Below, piece after piece: positions 1 to 10,704 of a stretch of DNA of 64,000 bases. The translations under genes and the position numbers were made by a program. The DNA comes from Carallia brachiata (taxonomy: Eukaryota > Streptophyta > Magnoliopsida > Malpighiales > Rhizophoraceae): positions 62,001 through 126,000 of the forward strand of contig JADCRB010000095.1 in NCBI GenBank assembly GCA_021464245.1, in the 5' to 3' direction. The notes under the pieces were generated by a model. The model saw only the letters and a program-made list of their open reading frames with translations. It was not told where the DNA came from and did no database searches. Each line of letters starts with the position of its first letter. Position 1 is the stretch's first letter.

Positions 1-3000
1 TCCAAACTCTGATAATTGTTCATGAATAATGCTTGTCACTAATTGTCTGGTGGCGGCGAGGCATTCTACCAACTCTCCTTTTTTTTTTTTTTTCATTTAT
101 CTTTTTGTAATTAGCATGTTCATTTCACTGTATGTGATACGATTTCTCTACATTTTCATAAATCAAAATCTCATTCTGAAAATTAGAACTCCAAATGTGT
201 CAAAAATAAAAATAAATTTTTAACTACTAAGTCTAATTCTCCCACATTGCATGACCACTCTTCTGCACCATATATAGCGAATCATCACCATCATGTTATT
301 TTTCACCCTTGTGCTACCACCAGACAAATCCACTCACCGTCAGTTGGTGGCCAGCCGCCGAAAAAGGGCTACACCACCTCAATTTTTAATCCGCTACCTT
401 CCAGCGATAAGCAATATTGTCATAGGTAAGCTAACCCTACCGCTACAGATTGTGGTCCATTTGCCAACCAAACATTACATTTTCCATCCCATGCATAGTT
501 TAGCCAGACCACAATATACCACCAATCACCAATTATTAATTTTTGAGACACTAACAACCAATTATTGGTTCTAAACTCAAATCATAGCTTAATTAATTTG
601 TCCCCTGCATTCTTTTTAAGGTAAACAAATATAAAATTAGCCAAGGTGTTTTTTTTTTTTTTACAAGGGAGGCTGGATAGCCAAAAAAAAATAAGAACAA
701 AGTTACTAAAATACGAATATAAGATCAAAAGGTTTCAACTGAGTATCTTAACCAATTATGCTAAATGCACGGGGCCACCAAAGTGTTTCAATTGCGTGTT
801 CATTGATCTCATGTTCTCTTTCAAATATATTGTTTGGCTTTCATCGTGGATGTTTTCAAATGGAAACTAATGCTTATTCAAATTTGATGTTGTATGTAGC
901 TTCGTTTCAATATTAATATATTTTGAGATTAGTTGAAAATTTTGGAATGTGTGAGTACAATGTACCAACTAATATCTTTTTTTCGATAAGTTATTGCTAC
1001 TCGAAATATTAATTATACTTTGCATCTGGTTTGGTTCATCGGTACTTCTGCCATTGTATAATTGTTGTTGGCATATTATGCATTATTAAGTTTTAGTCTA
1101 GAGTCAACTGAAATTTTTGGTTAAAAGAAATAAAAAAGAAAAAAAGGAAAAGGTCTCAATTCTCGAAGTTTCCGTCTTTTTCCTATAAACAGTAAATTAT
1201 TTCATACGGGACATATCTGTGATAAGAGGGGACAAGTAGTATTTAGTGGGGGCAACTTCAAAAGAAAATAACAACATTAGAAAATTTTATGGGACAATTT
1301 TAAGAATATATTTAAAGGGTGAAGGAGCAATTGAAAAAATTGGGGTAATTTAAATGCACTAAACCTAAAATATATATAGCAACAGGGTGAGGGGCTCCAA
1401 CCTCCCTAAATGACTAAATCCTTTCCAGCTGTAGAGTAGACACGATTATACATATTTCTACAACAATTGCCAGAAAATGTCTCAAAGTTGAATTTACAAA
1501 CCAAAAAGATTTAAGAAAAATATTACGTAACAACATTTAAGTAATAATAAAATAGTAATAAGTGATAGGAGTTATTAAATGATTAAAATTTTAAAAAAGA
1601 AAAAATATATAAATTGTTTAATGTCGTTAGATGAATTGCGTCACTATTTTATTGTTATTTAAAATTAAACTGTGTAGTAAAACTCATGATTTAATTCTCA
1701 ACAGGCATAGCATCTGCCGAAAATTAGCGACATAATCCCACCTAGAGATAACTTTGGATAAGCCTTCATGGTATCAAAAAATCAAGTTATTGAACAAATA
1801 ATTCTTAACAAAAAGTTATTCAACAAATAAAACAATTGGGAAGCTTGTTTTTTTGTTGAAATAGTGAAACAATTGAGAACGTTAGTGTAGGTCCCTTGTA
1901 CTCAAATTTGTACCACTGTATGATATGTAAGCCCTTTTAACCAACATAAGTACACAAAATTCGGGTCATATTCATATTGATGGATTGATTTTTTTTTACC
2001 CAAAAAAAATATTTGTTGGTATGTTAGTCATAATATTTGTGAGTTTAAATTGAAATAATTTCATTTTTAAATGCCAAGTTTAATTACTTTTAAAGGGCAG
2101 ACACACCATCAAAGTATTATTTAGGTCGAATGAACTTTTATTATGTCTGAATTTGGTGTTAACGAGTCGTAAATTTATGCAGCGCCTGTACACAGCTTAC
2201 GCTAGCAAAAAGGTTATGCTGCGTGAACTCGACCTAAGCCAATATAAGGAGATATACATTAAATTAATATCAAATTATCACTTCAGATTGTACTAATAGA
2301 ATTTACTTAGTTACTAAAAAGACAAAAACAAAAAAGAAAACAGCATGCATGGTGCATGGCTTACATTATCTTACCTTATTTATGGTTGATTGATTGACAC
2401 ATCACCTACCAACACAAATCGCATTATTATGCTATACTACTTCTTCTATGATGACCCAAAGGGTAATAATTGGATTGGATTAGGTCGTGTACTTATCATT
2501 TGTCAATAATATAGTATAAAAGGAATAATAGTACTTTTTTAATAAAAATAAGTAAGTTATTTTATATATTTATTAACAAAAATTATATTAGACCACCGTA
2601 TTAAATAATTTAAATTATTTATATTAAATTTATAAAAATTTAAATTTATAATTCAACAAATATTATCATACTATTTACGACTTTATAAGATTAATGTACG
2701 TTTTGTTTTATTATTTGATTTGATAAATAATAGAACATTAATACTATGCAAACATGTGCGTGTGAGAGAGAGAGAGAGAGAAAAAGGGGAGGCGGAGTGG
2801 AGGGAGAGCAACAACCATAACATCCACGGTGGATCAAAGGTGACTAATATAGTTGAGGACAAGGACAAGGAATAGCTGGCATAACTGAGAAATATATGGG
2901 GCCGCAAGGCCACGACAAGGGCTATTAATTACTCACAACAAGTCCCAGAAGAAACAAGTTTATACTAATAGCCAAAAGGAATTTATCATTGTCCCCAATT

Positions 3001-3706
3001 TATTTTTTTCTCTTAAATGATTTCTCTAATACAGCAAAACACTTGAACCGTATTATACTTACATAGACCAATGCTTCAGTCTAATCAATTAGAACATTGA
3101 CTCCAATAACTTCCCGTCTCCCAATTTACTCTTGAAACTCAAAACATAGACCGAAAGGAACACATAAACTGGTCAAAATTTTTCTTCCAAAATATCAACT
3201 CTGAAGAAGAATGATTTCAGAGATATTATCCTGATTTCAAATCTTAGAACAAGAAAATTAAAAAATTACTCCTATTGAGTAATTTACAAATTAATAATAA
3301 ACGTAAAATGGCGAAAGCAATTTGTGACTACGCTGAGAATATCAAACGCCTCCTCCAATTGTTGGGTACAACCAAATTGATCTTCTTAATATATACACAA
3401 ATTGTCAATTTTATTGGCATGGACACCGGATATGCTTGCTTGCAAGAAATATATTCATGGGTTAAGAAAATCATGGATATGCCATGAGAAATAATTTCCG
3501 TAATTTTTTTTATCAGTAGGGTTTGGACGGATTGCTTGTCACCAAATTGAGTACCAAAATTTAGCTAGTACAAGCTAACCAAAATTACTGCTTAATTGCA
3601 ACATTGAGAAAAAAAGTTATAGAGTATCTTTTGGCTTTTCTATGCTTAATAGCTTATTGGGCATTGTTCATCATAGTTTGGTACAACTGAGAGCAAAAAA
3701 ATAAAA
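1..3706. other. AT-rich intergenic DNA, no gene recognised
   Basis: Only short open frames with low-complexity or unrecognisable translations are present. Poly-T runs lie near 79-94 and 649-662, and a short GA microsatellite at about 2764-2782. No tRNA, domain or splice-consistent coding exon was recognised. Some sequence may be old transposon debris, but no paired termini could be defined. Confidence 0.5.
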
Positions 3707-3960
3707 TTAGTATCTAATAAAACTTACTCCAAACTCGTCCTTGTCTAAAAGTCCCAGGACCGCTAACTGAGGATGCTTGAGGAATATGTCCCTTATAGTG
3801 TCAGAAGTACCCAGCTTACATAGATAATCAGCACAAGAATTTCTGTCTTTAAGCGCATGTTGCAGTTGTAGATTCCAATATCCGGCTCGGAGATACTGGA
3901 CATCGACCACTAACCCCGCAAGACGATGTGAAGAGATTTTGGTTGCTGTACTATGACAAG
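3707..3960 (-). pseudogene. RNase H (RVT_3-type) fragment of a LINE-like element
   Basis: The reading frame contains HRLAGLVVDVQYL, then LQHALKDRNSCADYLCKLG, then LLDKDEFGVSF. This is the usual C-terminal layout of the plant RVT_3 RNase H domain: a helix, the 'h-x-h-R-E-x-N-x-C-A-D-x-L-A-x-L-G' strand-helix, and a final 'D-x-x-G-V-S-F' tail. Only the last 80 or so residues remain. The N-terminal catalytic Asp/Glu part and any reverse transcriptase are missing. Such domains occur at the 3' end of plant LINE ORF2 and as stand-alone pseudogenes. There is no start codon of its own, so it is a dead remnant. Assignment to LINE rather than to a solitary RVT_3 gene is inference. Confidence 0.6.
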
Positions 3961-4311
3961 CAATTCATCACAGTACAACAACCAAGATCTTTATTCTTGT
4001 CCAAGTGGAAATTCTGTTTGACAGGTGTAAAGTCAACGGAATCCTAAAATAACTCAAAAAAATATTAATTAGAGTAAAACTAAGTGGATAATTTGAAAAG
4101 ATGTACGAAAAATACAACCGTTAATCGAACGGTGTTTAATGATTTATTTTTTAAAAAAATTAATTCATTTATTAAAACCTAACAATCTAAATTATTTCGT
4201 ATTTATTGCACGCTCATAGTTGTCTGTCCAAGAAAGTTTTCTGTATTAAGATTGATCATGAAATGAGAAATCTAGTTGCTGTACAAAAATTTAGAGTGCC
4301 ATCCCACGTAG

Positions 4312-4813
4312 GGGATAAATATTTTTAAAATCCTAAACCTTTAGATTTTTTTACATTTGAGTCCTAAAACCTTTTTAACATTTCATTTGAGTCCTAAATC
4401 TTTTAATTTTTTTACTATATCAGTCCTTTAAATTACGAAAAGTAGTCAATCTATTAATAAGTGAGTTTAATTTAATAAAAATCATTTAAAAAAGCTTAAA
4501 TACATGAGTTAAATATTTTTTTCATCAACAAAATATGCATATTAAATATTTTTTTAATTAACAAATATACGAATTAAATATGCAACATGTATATTTTTTT
4601 ATAAAAAAGACATTCAATTTATATATTTAATCTTTTTTAAATAATTTTTTGTAAAGTTAAAATTATTTTTTAATAGATTGATCACTTTTGTTAAACAGAG
4701 AGACTAATTTGGTAGAAAATCAAAAAGTTTAGGACTCAAATGAAATGTCAAAAAGGTTTAGGACTCAAACGTAAAAAAACCTAAAGGTTTAGGACTAAAA
4801 AAATCCTTATCCC
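4312..4813. mobile_element. Mutator-like MITE with long terminal inverted repeats and 10-bp TSD
   Basis: About 110 bp at the left end (GGGATAA..., with repeated TTTGAGTCCTAAA blocks) reappear inverted at the right end (about 4690-4813). The 10 bases TCCCACGTAG occur immediately outside both ends, at 4302-4311 and 4814-4823, as a perfect target-site duplication. Long TIRs with a 9-11-bp TSD are the hallmark of Mutator-like elements. The interior is AT-rich and non-coding, so this is a non-autonomous copy. Confidence 0.75.
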
Positions 4814-4823
4814 TCCCACGTAG

Positions 4824-5544
4824 GGATCGATGAAGTAAGTTGGAAGGCGCAAGCAAGTTGAACTATAATACCACTTCATCGTAATACAAACAAAGAAAAG
4901 GAGCAAGGACGTTACTTGGAAAGAAAAATTAATTAGTTTTATGGGACAAATTCTAATAGCTAAGAATTTAAAATTTTTATTTTTAAAATTTGGGTTTTAA
5001 TTGTGAAAAAAGATATAGAATTTATGAGATAAACAGGACTAATGTCATTATATAGTTTGCATTTCAATAAATATTCTAATGAATTGAGCAATAAAAAAAA
5101 ACAACGCAAAAAGATCAGTCACTATAACAAATTTGAGATCTAGTCCTATAAATTGCATTTTTTTTAATAGTTGATGATGGAGAATACACTATAAACCACT
5201 TGAGGTGATAATCTGGATGATTATCTAGCATATCTCTAACTGTATTGACTTGAGTTTGAATTTATTTATTGAAGCCCACCCTTATAATAAATAGGGACTT
5301 ATGTCGAGAGCATGAAAGTTAGTTCTAAATTCGTTAACGCTGTAGTCGAACGTAAGGAAGCTCGCTTGGATATATTAGTGCTCGAGTAATGAGTTTACCC
5401 TTCAATAATAGTTCAATGAGCTATCACAATAGTCCAAATACTAATCTCAGATCATAGATACTATAATTAATATATCTGTGAGTACAAAAAAACAAAAAAA
5501 AAGAAACACACCATAAATAAACAGAGAAAGCGAAGAAAAATGTT

Positions 5545-5575
<31 letters not shown>

Positions 5576-7132
5576 AAGGCTTGAGAGTTTTCTTTTTCCT
5601 CTGTAAAGATCTTTTTGAGCTGAAAAATGGGGAATCGAAACAGACATTCAACAACCCAAGTAAGTGGACCCATATCCTTGATTCTTACTTCTCCAGCAAG
5701 TGGAAATTGTGTGGGGTAGGTCATTTAGGAGATTTTGTTAGCCGACACAATCAAATGAGAGTGGTCCTTTCTTTTATGAAGCATCTGTACTGACATAATC
5801 TAGTGAAGCTTATCGATATAACAGTGGATAAGGATTATTTTGTGCACAGTTTCAACATTTATCAAATGAAACAATGATTGATAAGGCTAATTAGAAGAGA
5901 GGCAAAACAGAGACTTGTAACAACTTCATCTCATTTTTATTTTCTTTCCTAATAATGAATTATTTAGTGTTACTTGCCCAGTGGGAACACGAACATCTGC
6001 TAATGGGGTGAATTGGGTAAATGAACTCGTTTTTTGAGTTTGGATAAGTGGCAAACGGGCAAGTAAGATCATATTCGAACCGTGCTATCCAATTCGGATT
6101 GCGTGATTTTGACATTGCATTATTTGATGTCTTGATATCTCAAATTTTGGATAGATTGAGTTGGTTTTAAATTACTCAAATTTTGTGTTATTTAGATTTG
6201 AATTAATTATATTTCAGCTCATTTTGAATTTAAGTTATTCGCGATTTGTGTTATTTAAAATCATAATAAATTTCTCGTGTTAGGACAATTTTGATTGGTT
6301 GCATATTGCGCTGGCTACGAAAGCACAAGACATCAGTTATTATAACTTGAAGAGTTTAATTTCATTTAAGCAGCCATTATTGGATTAAGTAATTATTTTT
6401 TGCTAGAATAATGCTTACTCATATCATCAATTTTCCCAACAGAACTTGCAGGCATATGCATCATTTAATAAAATCACGTCATACTAAAGCATGTACAAAT
6501 GATTACTATTTGGCAAAAGCTATACCAACTCATTTATTATATATCATGTTGTGGAACAGGCAAGCAAGATGCTGGGGGTAATACTGGTCAAAAATAGATG
6601 ACAGGGTTAATCCCATTAAATACCAATAAAGTAACACTGTATGGTTATATTTAAGTAATAATAAATAATAATAATATTTAATAATTTATTTTTTTTATAA
6701 ATTCGATTATTTAATTGTTTATATTATTTTATTATTTTTTTGAAACTGTTCTTATAAAGTCAATTTTTTTTTGCCTACAAATAAATAATGTCCGAGGATG
6801 AAATTTGGACTTCAAGACTTTGCCACATTTTGTCTCGTATTTAACCATTGGTACACAATTGTCTCGTTAGCGTTACATAATCAAGAAAAGAATGTTTTGA
6901 CTTTATAAGGGTGATTTCAAAGTAAAAAATAAAGTCTCGTTGATAAGTTTGGTTAACAGGTCAAATAATCTAAATTTAAGTACCCTAAAACTTAATGTAT
7001 CCAAAAATACTTGAAATCTAAACAACGAAAACTCAATGTACCCAAAATTACTATTTTTCAAAACATCAAGTAATCGGAATCAGAATGATTTGAGATATAA
7101 AATAACTAGATTCGAATTTAATCGGACTCACT
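4824..7132. other. Intergenic DNA with a TA microsatellite
   Basis: A (TA)n run lies at about 5545-5571. No coding exon or RNA gene was recognised. The Ty3 element inserts at the right edge of this stretch. Confidence 0.45.
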
Positions 7133-7543
7133 TGTAAAGCGTAAATTTCGAGTTTAAAACAATTAAACTCAAAAATACAAAAATAAATTACAAAATAAAA
7201 ATTGTAAAGTAAAAGAAAATTTACGTGGGGTCGATCTTCGTAAATCCTCCGATTAGTGTTCCTTTTTTTTGACTCCGTCAAGGGCTGCACGAGCTTGATC
7301 TTGACAGAAATAATTTCCACCGCTTTTTCTTGAACTGGATAGACTGAAACTGTATCTGATTTGAACGTTTTGACTACGTTTAGGAACCGTAGAAATTTGA
7401 TCTGAGCCGATCTGGCTTAATTTCACCGAGGGTCGAATGGACTTGTTCTCGGATGAACTGCCTGGATTTTGCTGAGGGTCGTATGAGACTTAATCCCAGT
7501 CGTATTTGTAATATTTTGATTTTTTTTTTTTACTATCTCTCTC

Positions 7544-7574
<31 letters not shown>

Positions 7575-7798
7575 TCGCCTGCTTTTTTTTTTTTTTTTTT
7601 TCGCTTGCTTCGCTGCCTTCTTTTCTTCTGCTGCATTTCAATTGGGGAGGCCATTTATAGGCCTCCCCCACCTGCCTGCCACCAACCAATTGGTTGGTGG
7701 CATTAAAGGTTGGCAGCTGCCAACCTTGACTTCAAGGTTGGCGGCTGCCAACCAAGATATTATTATTATTATTATTATTTTTTAATTATTAGTTTACA
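7133..7798 (-). repeat. 3' LTR of the Ty3 element
   Basis: 666 bp, TG...CA. It contains long poly-T runs at about 7521-7600 and an (ATT)n run near 7761-7780. Compared with the other LTR I estimate about 20 substitutions plus homopolymer length changes, mostly transitions, giving roughly 3% divergence. Confidence 0.93.
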
Positions 7799-7800
7799 AA

Positions 7801-7812
7801 TGCCCCCACTTT
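7801..7812 (-). promoter_or_regulatory. Polypurine tract of the Ty3 element
   Basis: On the minus strand AAAGTGGGGGCA lies three bases before the 3' LTR. This is the expected position and composition for the plus-strand primer, and it fixes the element's orientation. Confidence 0.8.
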
Positions 7813-7934
7813 AAGGGTCGGTAAAAAAGATTTTTACAGAGATAATTCGAACCGAGTCTTGAAGTCCAGTTTGAAATTTTGAAACGTACTGATGAACATT
7901 GAATCTTGGAGTCTTCTATCTTTGAATATGTCTG

Positions 7935-8246
7935 CTATTGTTGGATCGCAATAGGAATCCGATACGATCTTGAGAAAGTTAGCAGCCCAGCCAATATAAA
8001 AATTGACATTCTAGCTCCAGGTGCATTCGAGCTTCCATAGCTAGAAAAGGTTGGCAAAGGTTTTTTGAAGTTCCAAAACTCTGGTGAGAATGATCCGGTA
8101 GGCAAAGAACTTGAACTTCCCCAAGAGGAAGGTCCAGGACCTTGGAACTTCAAGACCGGCACACAGAGAGACTGACTGTAGTGATGATTCCTAAGTCTGC
8201 TTCGACGTAACGAGAGTAGTTGGAACTTCCCCGTACATCGCCGCAT
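7935..8246 (-). other. Open frame in the captured segment, unrecognised
   Basis: A reading frame downstream of the small ORF at 8191-8439 encodes a Ser/Pro/Gly/Phe-rich stretch (for example GPGPSSWGSSSSLP) followed by a hydrophobic tail. It is not a retroviral domain and I recognise no family. It may be the 3' exon or untranslated part of a host gene fragment captured with the WOX gene. No clear start codon context was seen. Confidence 0.25.
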
Positions 8247-8439
8247 CCAAAGGAAGATTAAGATAATTGCAGCGTCTCATCTCTCTGTAGTAGATGTGAA
8301 CTAAGGAGAGTAGTTGGAACTCCATGACACCGATGGCGTTAGGGATCCCTCGAGGAAAACTACTCCTTCTTTTCTTAGCTCGTGCGCCTCCAACTTCTTG
8401 ATCGAAGAACTTACTAAGACAAGTGCAGAGACTAGCCAT
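8191..8439 (-). CDS. Small ORF (82 aa) with promoter-like upstream DNA, inside the Ty3 element
   Basis: An ATG at 8439-8437 opens an 82-codon frame beginning MASLCTCLSKFF, with a basic patch (ARAKKRRSS) at about residues 20-28. Upstream on the same strand is an alternating TA block (about 8495-8505) of TATA-box type. After it comes a C/T-rich leader ending in AAAAGAAA directly before the ATG, as in plant 5' UTRs. It lies between the WOX ORF and the 3' LTR, on the same strand as both. I do not recognise the protein. It could be a captured host gene fragment or a chance ORF. The promoter-like context is what makes it worth listing. Confidence 0.35.
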   Translation of the reverse strand: MASLCTCLSKFFDQEVGGARAKKRRSSFPRGIPNAIGVMEFQLLSLVHIYYREMRRCNYLNLPLDAAMYGEVPTTLVTSKQT

Positions 8440-8630
8440 TTTCTTTTGAGAAAGAAGAGCTGAGGGGTGAGTATTATAACTCGGGAATGCAAGATATATA
8501 TATACATGCGATAAAGTTTTTTTTTTTTTTTTTAAAAAGTCAAAAAGAAGGTACGCAGATTCGAGTAGGGTCATCCACGTCCCTTTCCTGCATAAGAGAC
8601 AAAAGAGGCAGCGGCTGACGCGTGACACGA

Positions 8631-8730
8631 AAGTCGTTACCGTGTGCTGTAGAAGTCGTTGCCGTGCGCTGCAGAAGTCGTTACCGTGCGCTGCAGAAGT
8701 CGTTACCGTGAGCTGCCAAAGTCGTTGCAC
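8631..8730. repeat. 22-bp tandem repeat, about 4.5 copies
   Basis: The phrase AAGTCGTTACCGTG recurs at 8631, 8653, 8675 and 8697, with a partial copy at 8719, so the period is exactly 22 bp. It is GC-rich compared with its surroundings and starts just past the stop codon of the WOX ORF (minus strand). Confidence 0.9.
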
Positions 8731-8748
8731 CTTATCTTGTCGGCCGTC

Positions 8749-9360
8749 CTAGCGGGGTCCAAGGCGCAGCTCCAAGTCAAGCTCGGCCTCGTCTGGTGGG
8801 CCGATGATGTTGACGTCGCTTTCCGGCTGGTTGATACTGCCGGAATATTCTTGAAACAGAGGCAAAATTTCGCCGGAATGACTCCTTTCTGCTAGAAAAA
8901 TTCCTCCTAGACTTAAGTATCTAGGAGGAATGAACCCTTGGCTGACTCCGTAAGACCACCAGGACCAGCATGCATGCTCCCATGGGCCACGGCTTTGATG
9001 AACACACCGTGGAGAGACCATTGCAATGGAAGAACTCAGACCTGCTTCATTTGAGGGCGAAGCTGTACCAGTGGGATTTACTATCGGAACGACAGATTGT
9101 TCTTTGGAAGAAGCAGTTCTCAGTGCTGGTTTCTTTCTGCTTCTCCGATTCTGGAACCAATAAAACACATTTTTTCCTTCGATTGCCCCGAGCGGGCGCA
9201 ATCGTGAGACAAGTTGGTAAATTTGAGATGCACTAGGAATAATACCTCCATTGTTGTGGAAGACTTCCTCCAAAATTTGCAGTTGTGCCATGGTCGGTTG
9301 CCACCTTGTGCGAGGTGACCTTTCTTCACCCTCGTGTTGAGATTCTGCAACTGGTTCCAT
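8749..9360 (-). CDS. WUSCHEL-clade WOX homeodomain protein captured in a Ty3 retrotransposon
   Basis: An intact 203-codon frame from a true ATG at 9360. Residues about 17-79 form a WOX homeodomain: TRWQPTMAQLQILEE (helix 1), then IIPSASQIYQLVSRL (helix 2), then the recognition helix in IEGKNVFYWFQNRRSRKK (60-77). NVFYWFQN is diagnostic of WOX proteins. Downstream, EILPLFQ (164-170) resembles the WUS-box. The C terminus carries LDLELRL (194-200), an LxLxL EAR repression motif. Homeodomain, WUS-box and EAR in this order are the architecture of the WUS clade, nuclear transcription factors that mostly repress and maintain stem-cell niches. The frame is uninterrupted, unlike typical WOX genes, which are split by introns. 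It sits between the pol stop (9872) and the polypurine tract, in pol orientation. A TATA-like AAATATAAA lies about 90 bp upstream (9451-9459). Homology is seen directly; activity is unknown. Confidence 0.85.
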   Translation of the reverse strand: MEPVAESQHEGEERSPRTRWQPTMAQLQILEEVFHNNGGIIPSASQIYQLVSRLRPLGAIEGKNVFYWFQNRRSRKKPALRTASSKEQSVVPIVNPTGTASPSNEAGLSSSIAMVSPRCVHQSRGPWEHACWSWWSYGVSQGFIPPRYLSLGGIFLAERSHSGEILPLFQEYSGSINQPESDVNIIGPPDEAELDLELRLGPR

Positions 9361-9576
9361 CTTTCTTGTGGCAGAGGAGCAAAGGTCTTGGTATGTGGTG
9401 AAGATCGGTTGAGACTGATGCTGAGTTTCAGACTCAAACCATCCGTCGTGTTTATATTTTTGGGCCGTTCACAGTTTATACTCATGCAGGCCAGAAGTTG
9501 GGTTGGATTTTGAACTTGGGTTCTGGACTGTGTTTGGGACTTGGAATTTTTGGGTTTTGGGCTTTGGATTGGTTTT

Positions 9577-9692
9577 GGGTCGAGTGTTTGAGTTTTGGAA
9601 TTGGATTTTTGGATTTGGGTCGAGTGTTTGGGTTTTGGATTTGGATTTTCGGATTTGGGTCGAGTGTTTGGGTTTTGGATTTGGATTTAGTT
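9577..9692. repeat. 40-bp tandem repeat, about 3 copies, upstream of the WOX ORF
   Basis: GGGTCGAGTGTTTG starts at 9577, 9617 and 9657, so the period is 40 bp. The surrounding 9490-9780 is a degenerate GT-rich (GGGTTTTGGATTTGG) tract followed by poly-T. It fills the space between the pol stop and the WOX promoter region. The long Gly/Phe/Trp open frames across it are artefacts of the repeat. Confidence 0.85.
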
Positions 9693-9871
9693 TTCAGGCT
9701 TTGGAGTTGGACTCTGAATTGGGCTCAAGTGTTTGGGTTTGGATTTTCGCTTGGTCTTTCAGATCGGGACTTCGCAATTTTTTTTTTTTGATTTTTCTAT
9801 TTTTTTTCTATTTTTTTAATTTTTTTTCTTTTTTCTTTTTTTTTTGATTTTTTTTTATAAAAAAAACATAT

Positions 9872-10704
9872 TTACACATAATACTGTTTCAGAAATTTAC
9901 CATTGATCGGGCCGATTCGGACGCCTTCTTGGTCTGACAACATGTAAGCGTTGTGAGTATAGGCCTCGTGCACTAGGTATGGCCCGTCCCATTTGGAAGT
10001 AAGCTTGTCACCAGGCCGATGCTTCATGTTGATGGGCCGTCACACTGCAAGAACAAGGTCTCCAACTTGAAAAGATCGAGGGCGGACCCTGCGGTTGAAT
10101 GTGTTGGTGAGCCGGGCTTGGTAGCACTCAAGTTGCTGTTGTGCTTCGAGCCTCCTTTCATCGAGAGCTTCTAACTCATCCAGACGTAGGCGAGCATTCT
10201 CCTCCTGTGTGAGTCCTTTCAGAACAGCCATGCGCAGAGATGGAATCTGTGTTTCCAACGGTAGTATTGCTTCGACACACCGTCGACAAGTGAGTATGGT
10301 GTCGCCTGTATTGGAGTCCAGTAAGTTGTACGATACGCCTATAATGCCTCCGGAATTCTGTCATGCCAATCTCTTTTGGATTTAGAGACTACCTTCCGCA
10401 ACAGGTTGCATAAGGTCTTGTTGAATGCTTCAGCCAAGCCATTTGCCGGGGCATTGTACATGGATGACTTGTACTGCTTGAACTTGAATTTCTCGCAAAG
10501 CTTGTCGATTAAGCTGTTGTAGAACTGCTTGCCATTATCAGTGATGATGAATCGAGGGACTCCATAGCGATAGATCAGCTGAGTCCGAATGAAATTGGCA
10601 ACATGCTCCTTCTTTACCTCTCTAAGTGGAATGGCTTCAGCCCATTTTGACATTCCCACTCGAAGTTGACATCTTTCTTCATCAACCGATGGAAAGGTTG
10701 ACAT
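9872..10704 (-). pseudogene. Ty3 integrase, N-terminally deleted and frameshifted
   Basis: The remaining core reads from SKWAEAIPLREVKKEH through FIITDNGKQF (second catalytic Asp) to the Glu region (NGLAEAFNKTL). It continues in another frame after about 10350 with a C-terminal part containing RLTNTFNRRVRPRSFQVGD, and ends ...GKFLKQYYV-stop at 9872-9874. The HHCC zinc domain and the first catalytic Asp are absent, removed by a deletion that joins reverse transcriptase directly to the integrase core at about 10650. Integrase inserts the cDNA into the host genome; this copy cannot. Confidence 0.85.

Noticed and set aside
7423..7785. Lys-rich and Phe-rich frames in the Ty3 LTR (and again at 15320-15719)
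   Set aside because: They are translations of poly-T/poly-A runs inside the LTRs.
8631..8730. Regularly spaced short repeats resembling a CRISPR array
   Set aside because: The 22-bp units are directly adjacent with no spacers, in a plant retrotransposon; it is a simple tandem repeat.
9498..9847. Gly/Phe/Trp-rich frames on the plus strand
   Set aside because: Products of the 40-bp GT-rich tandem repeat, antisense to the element.
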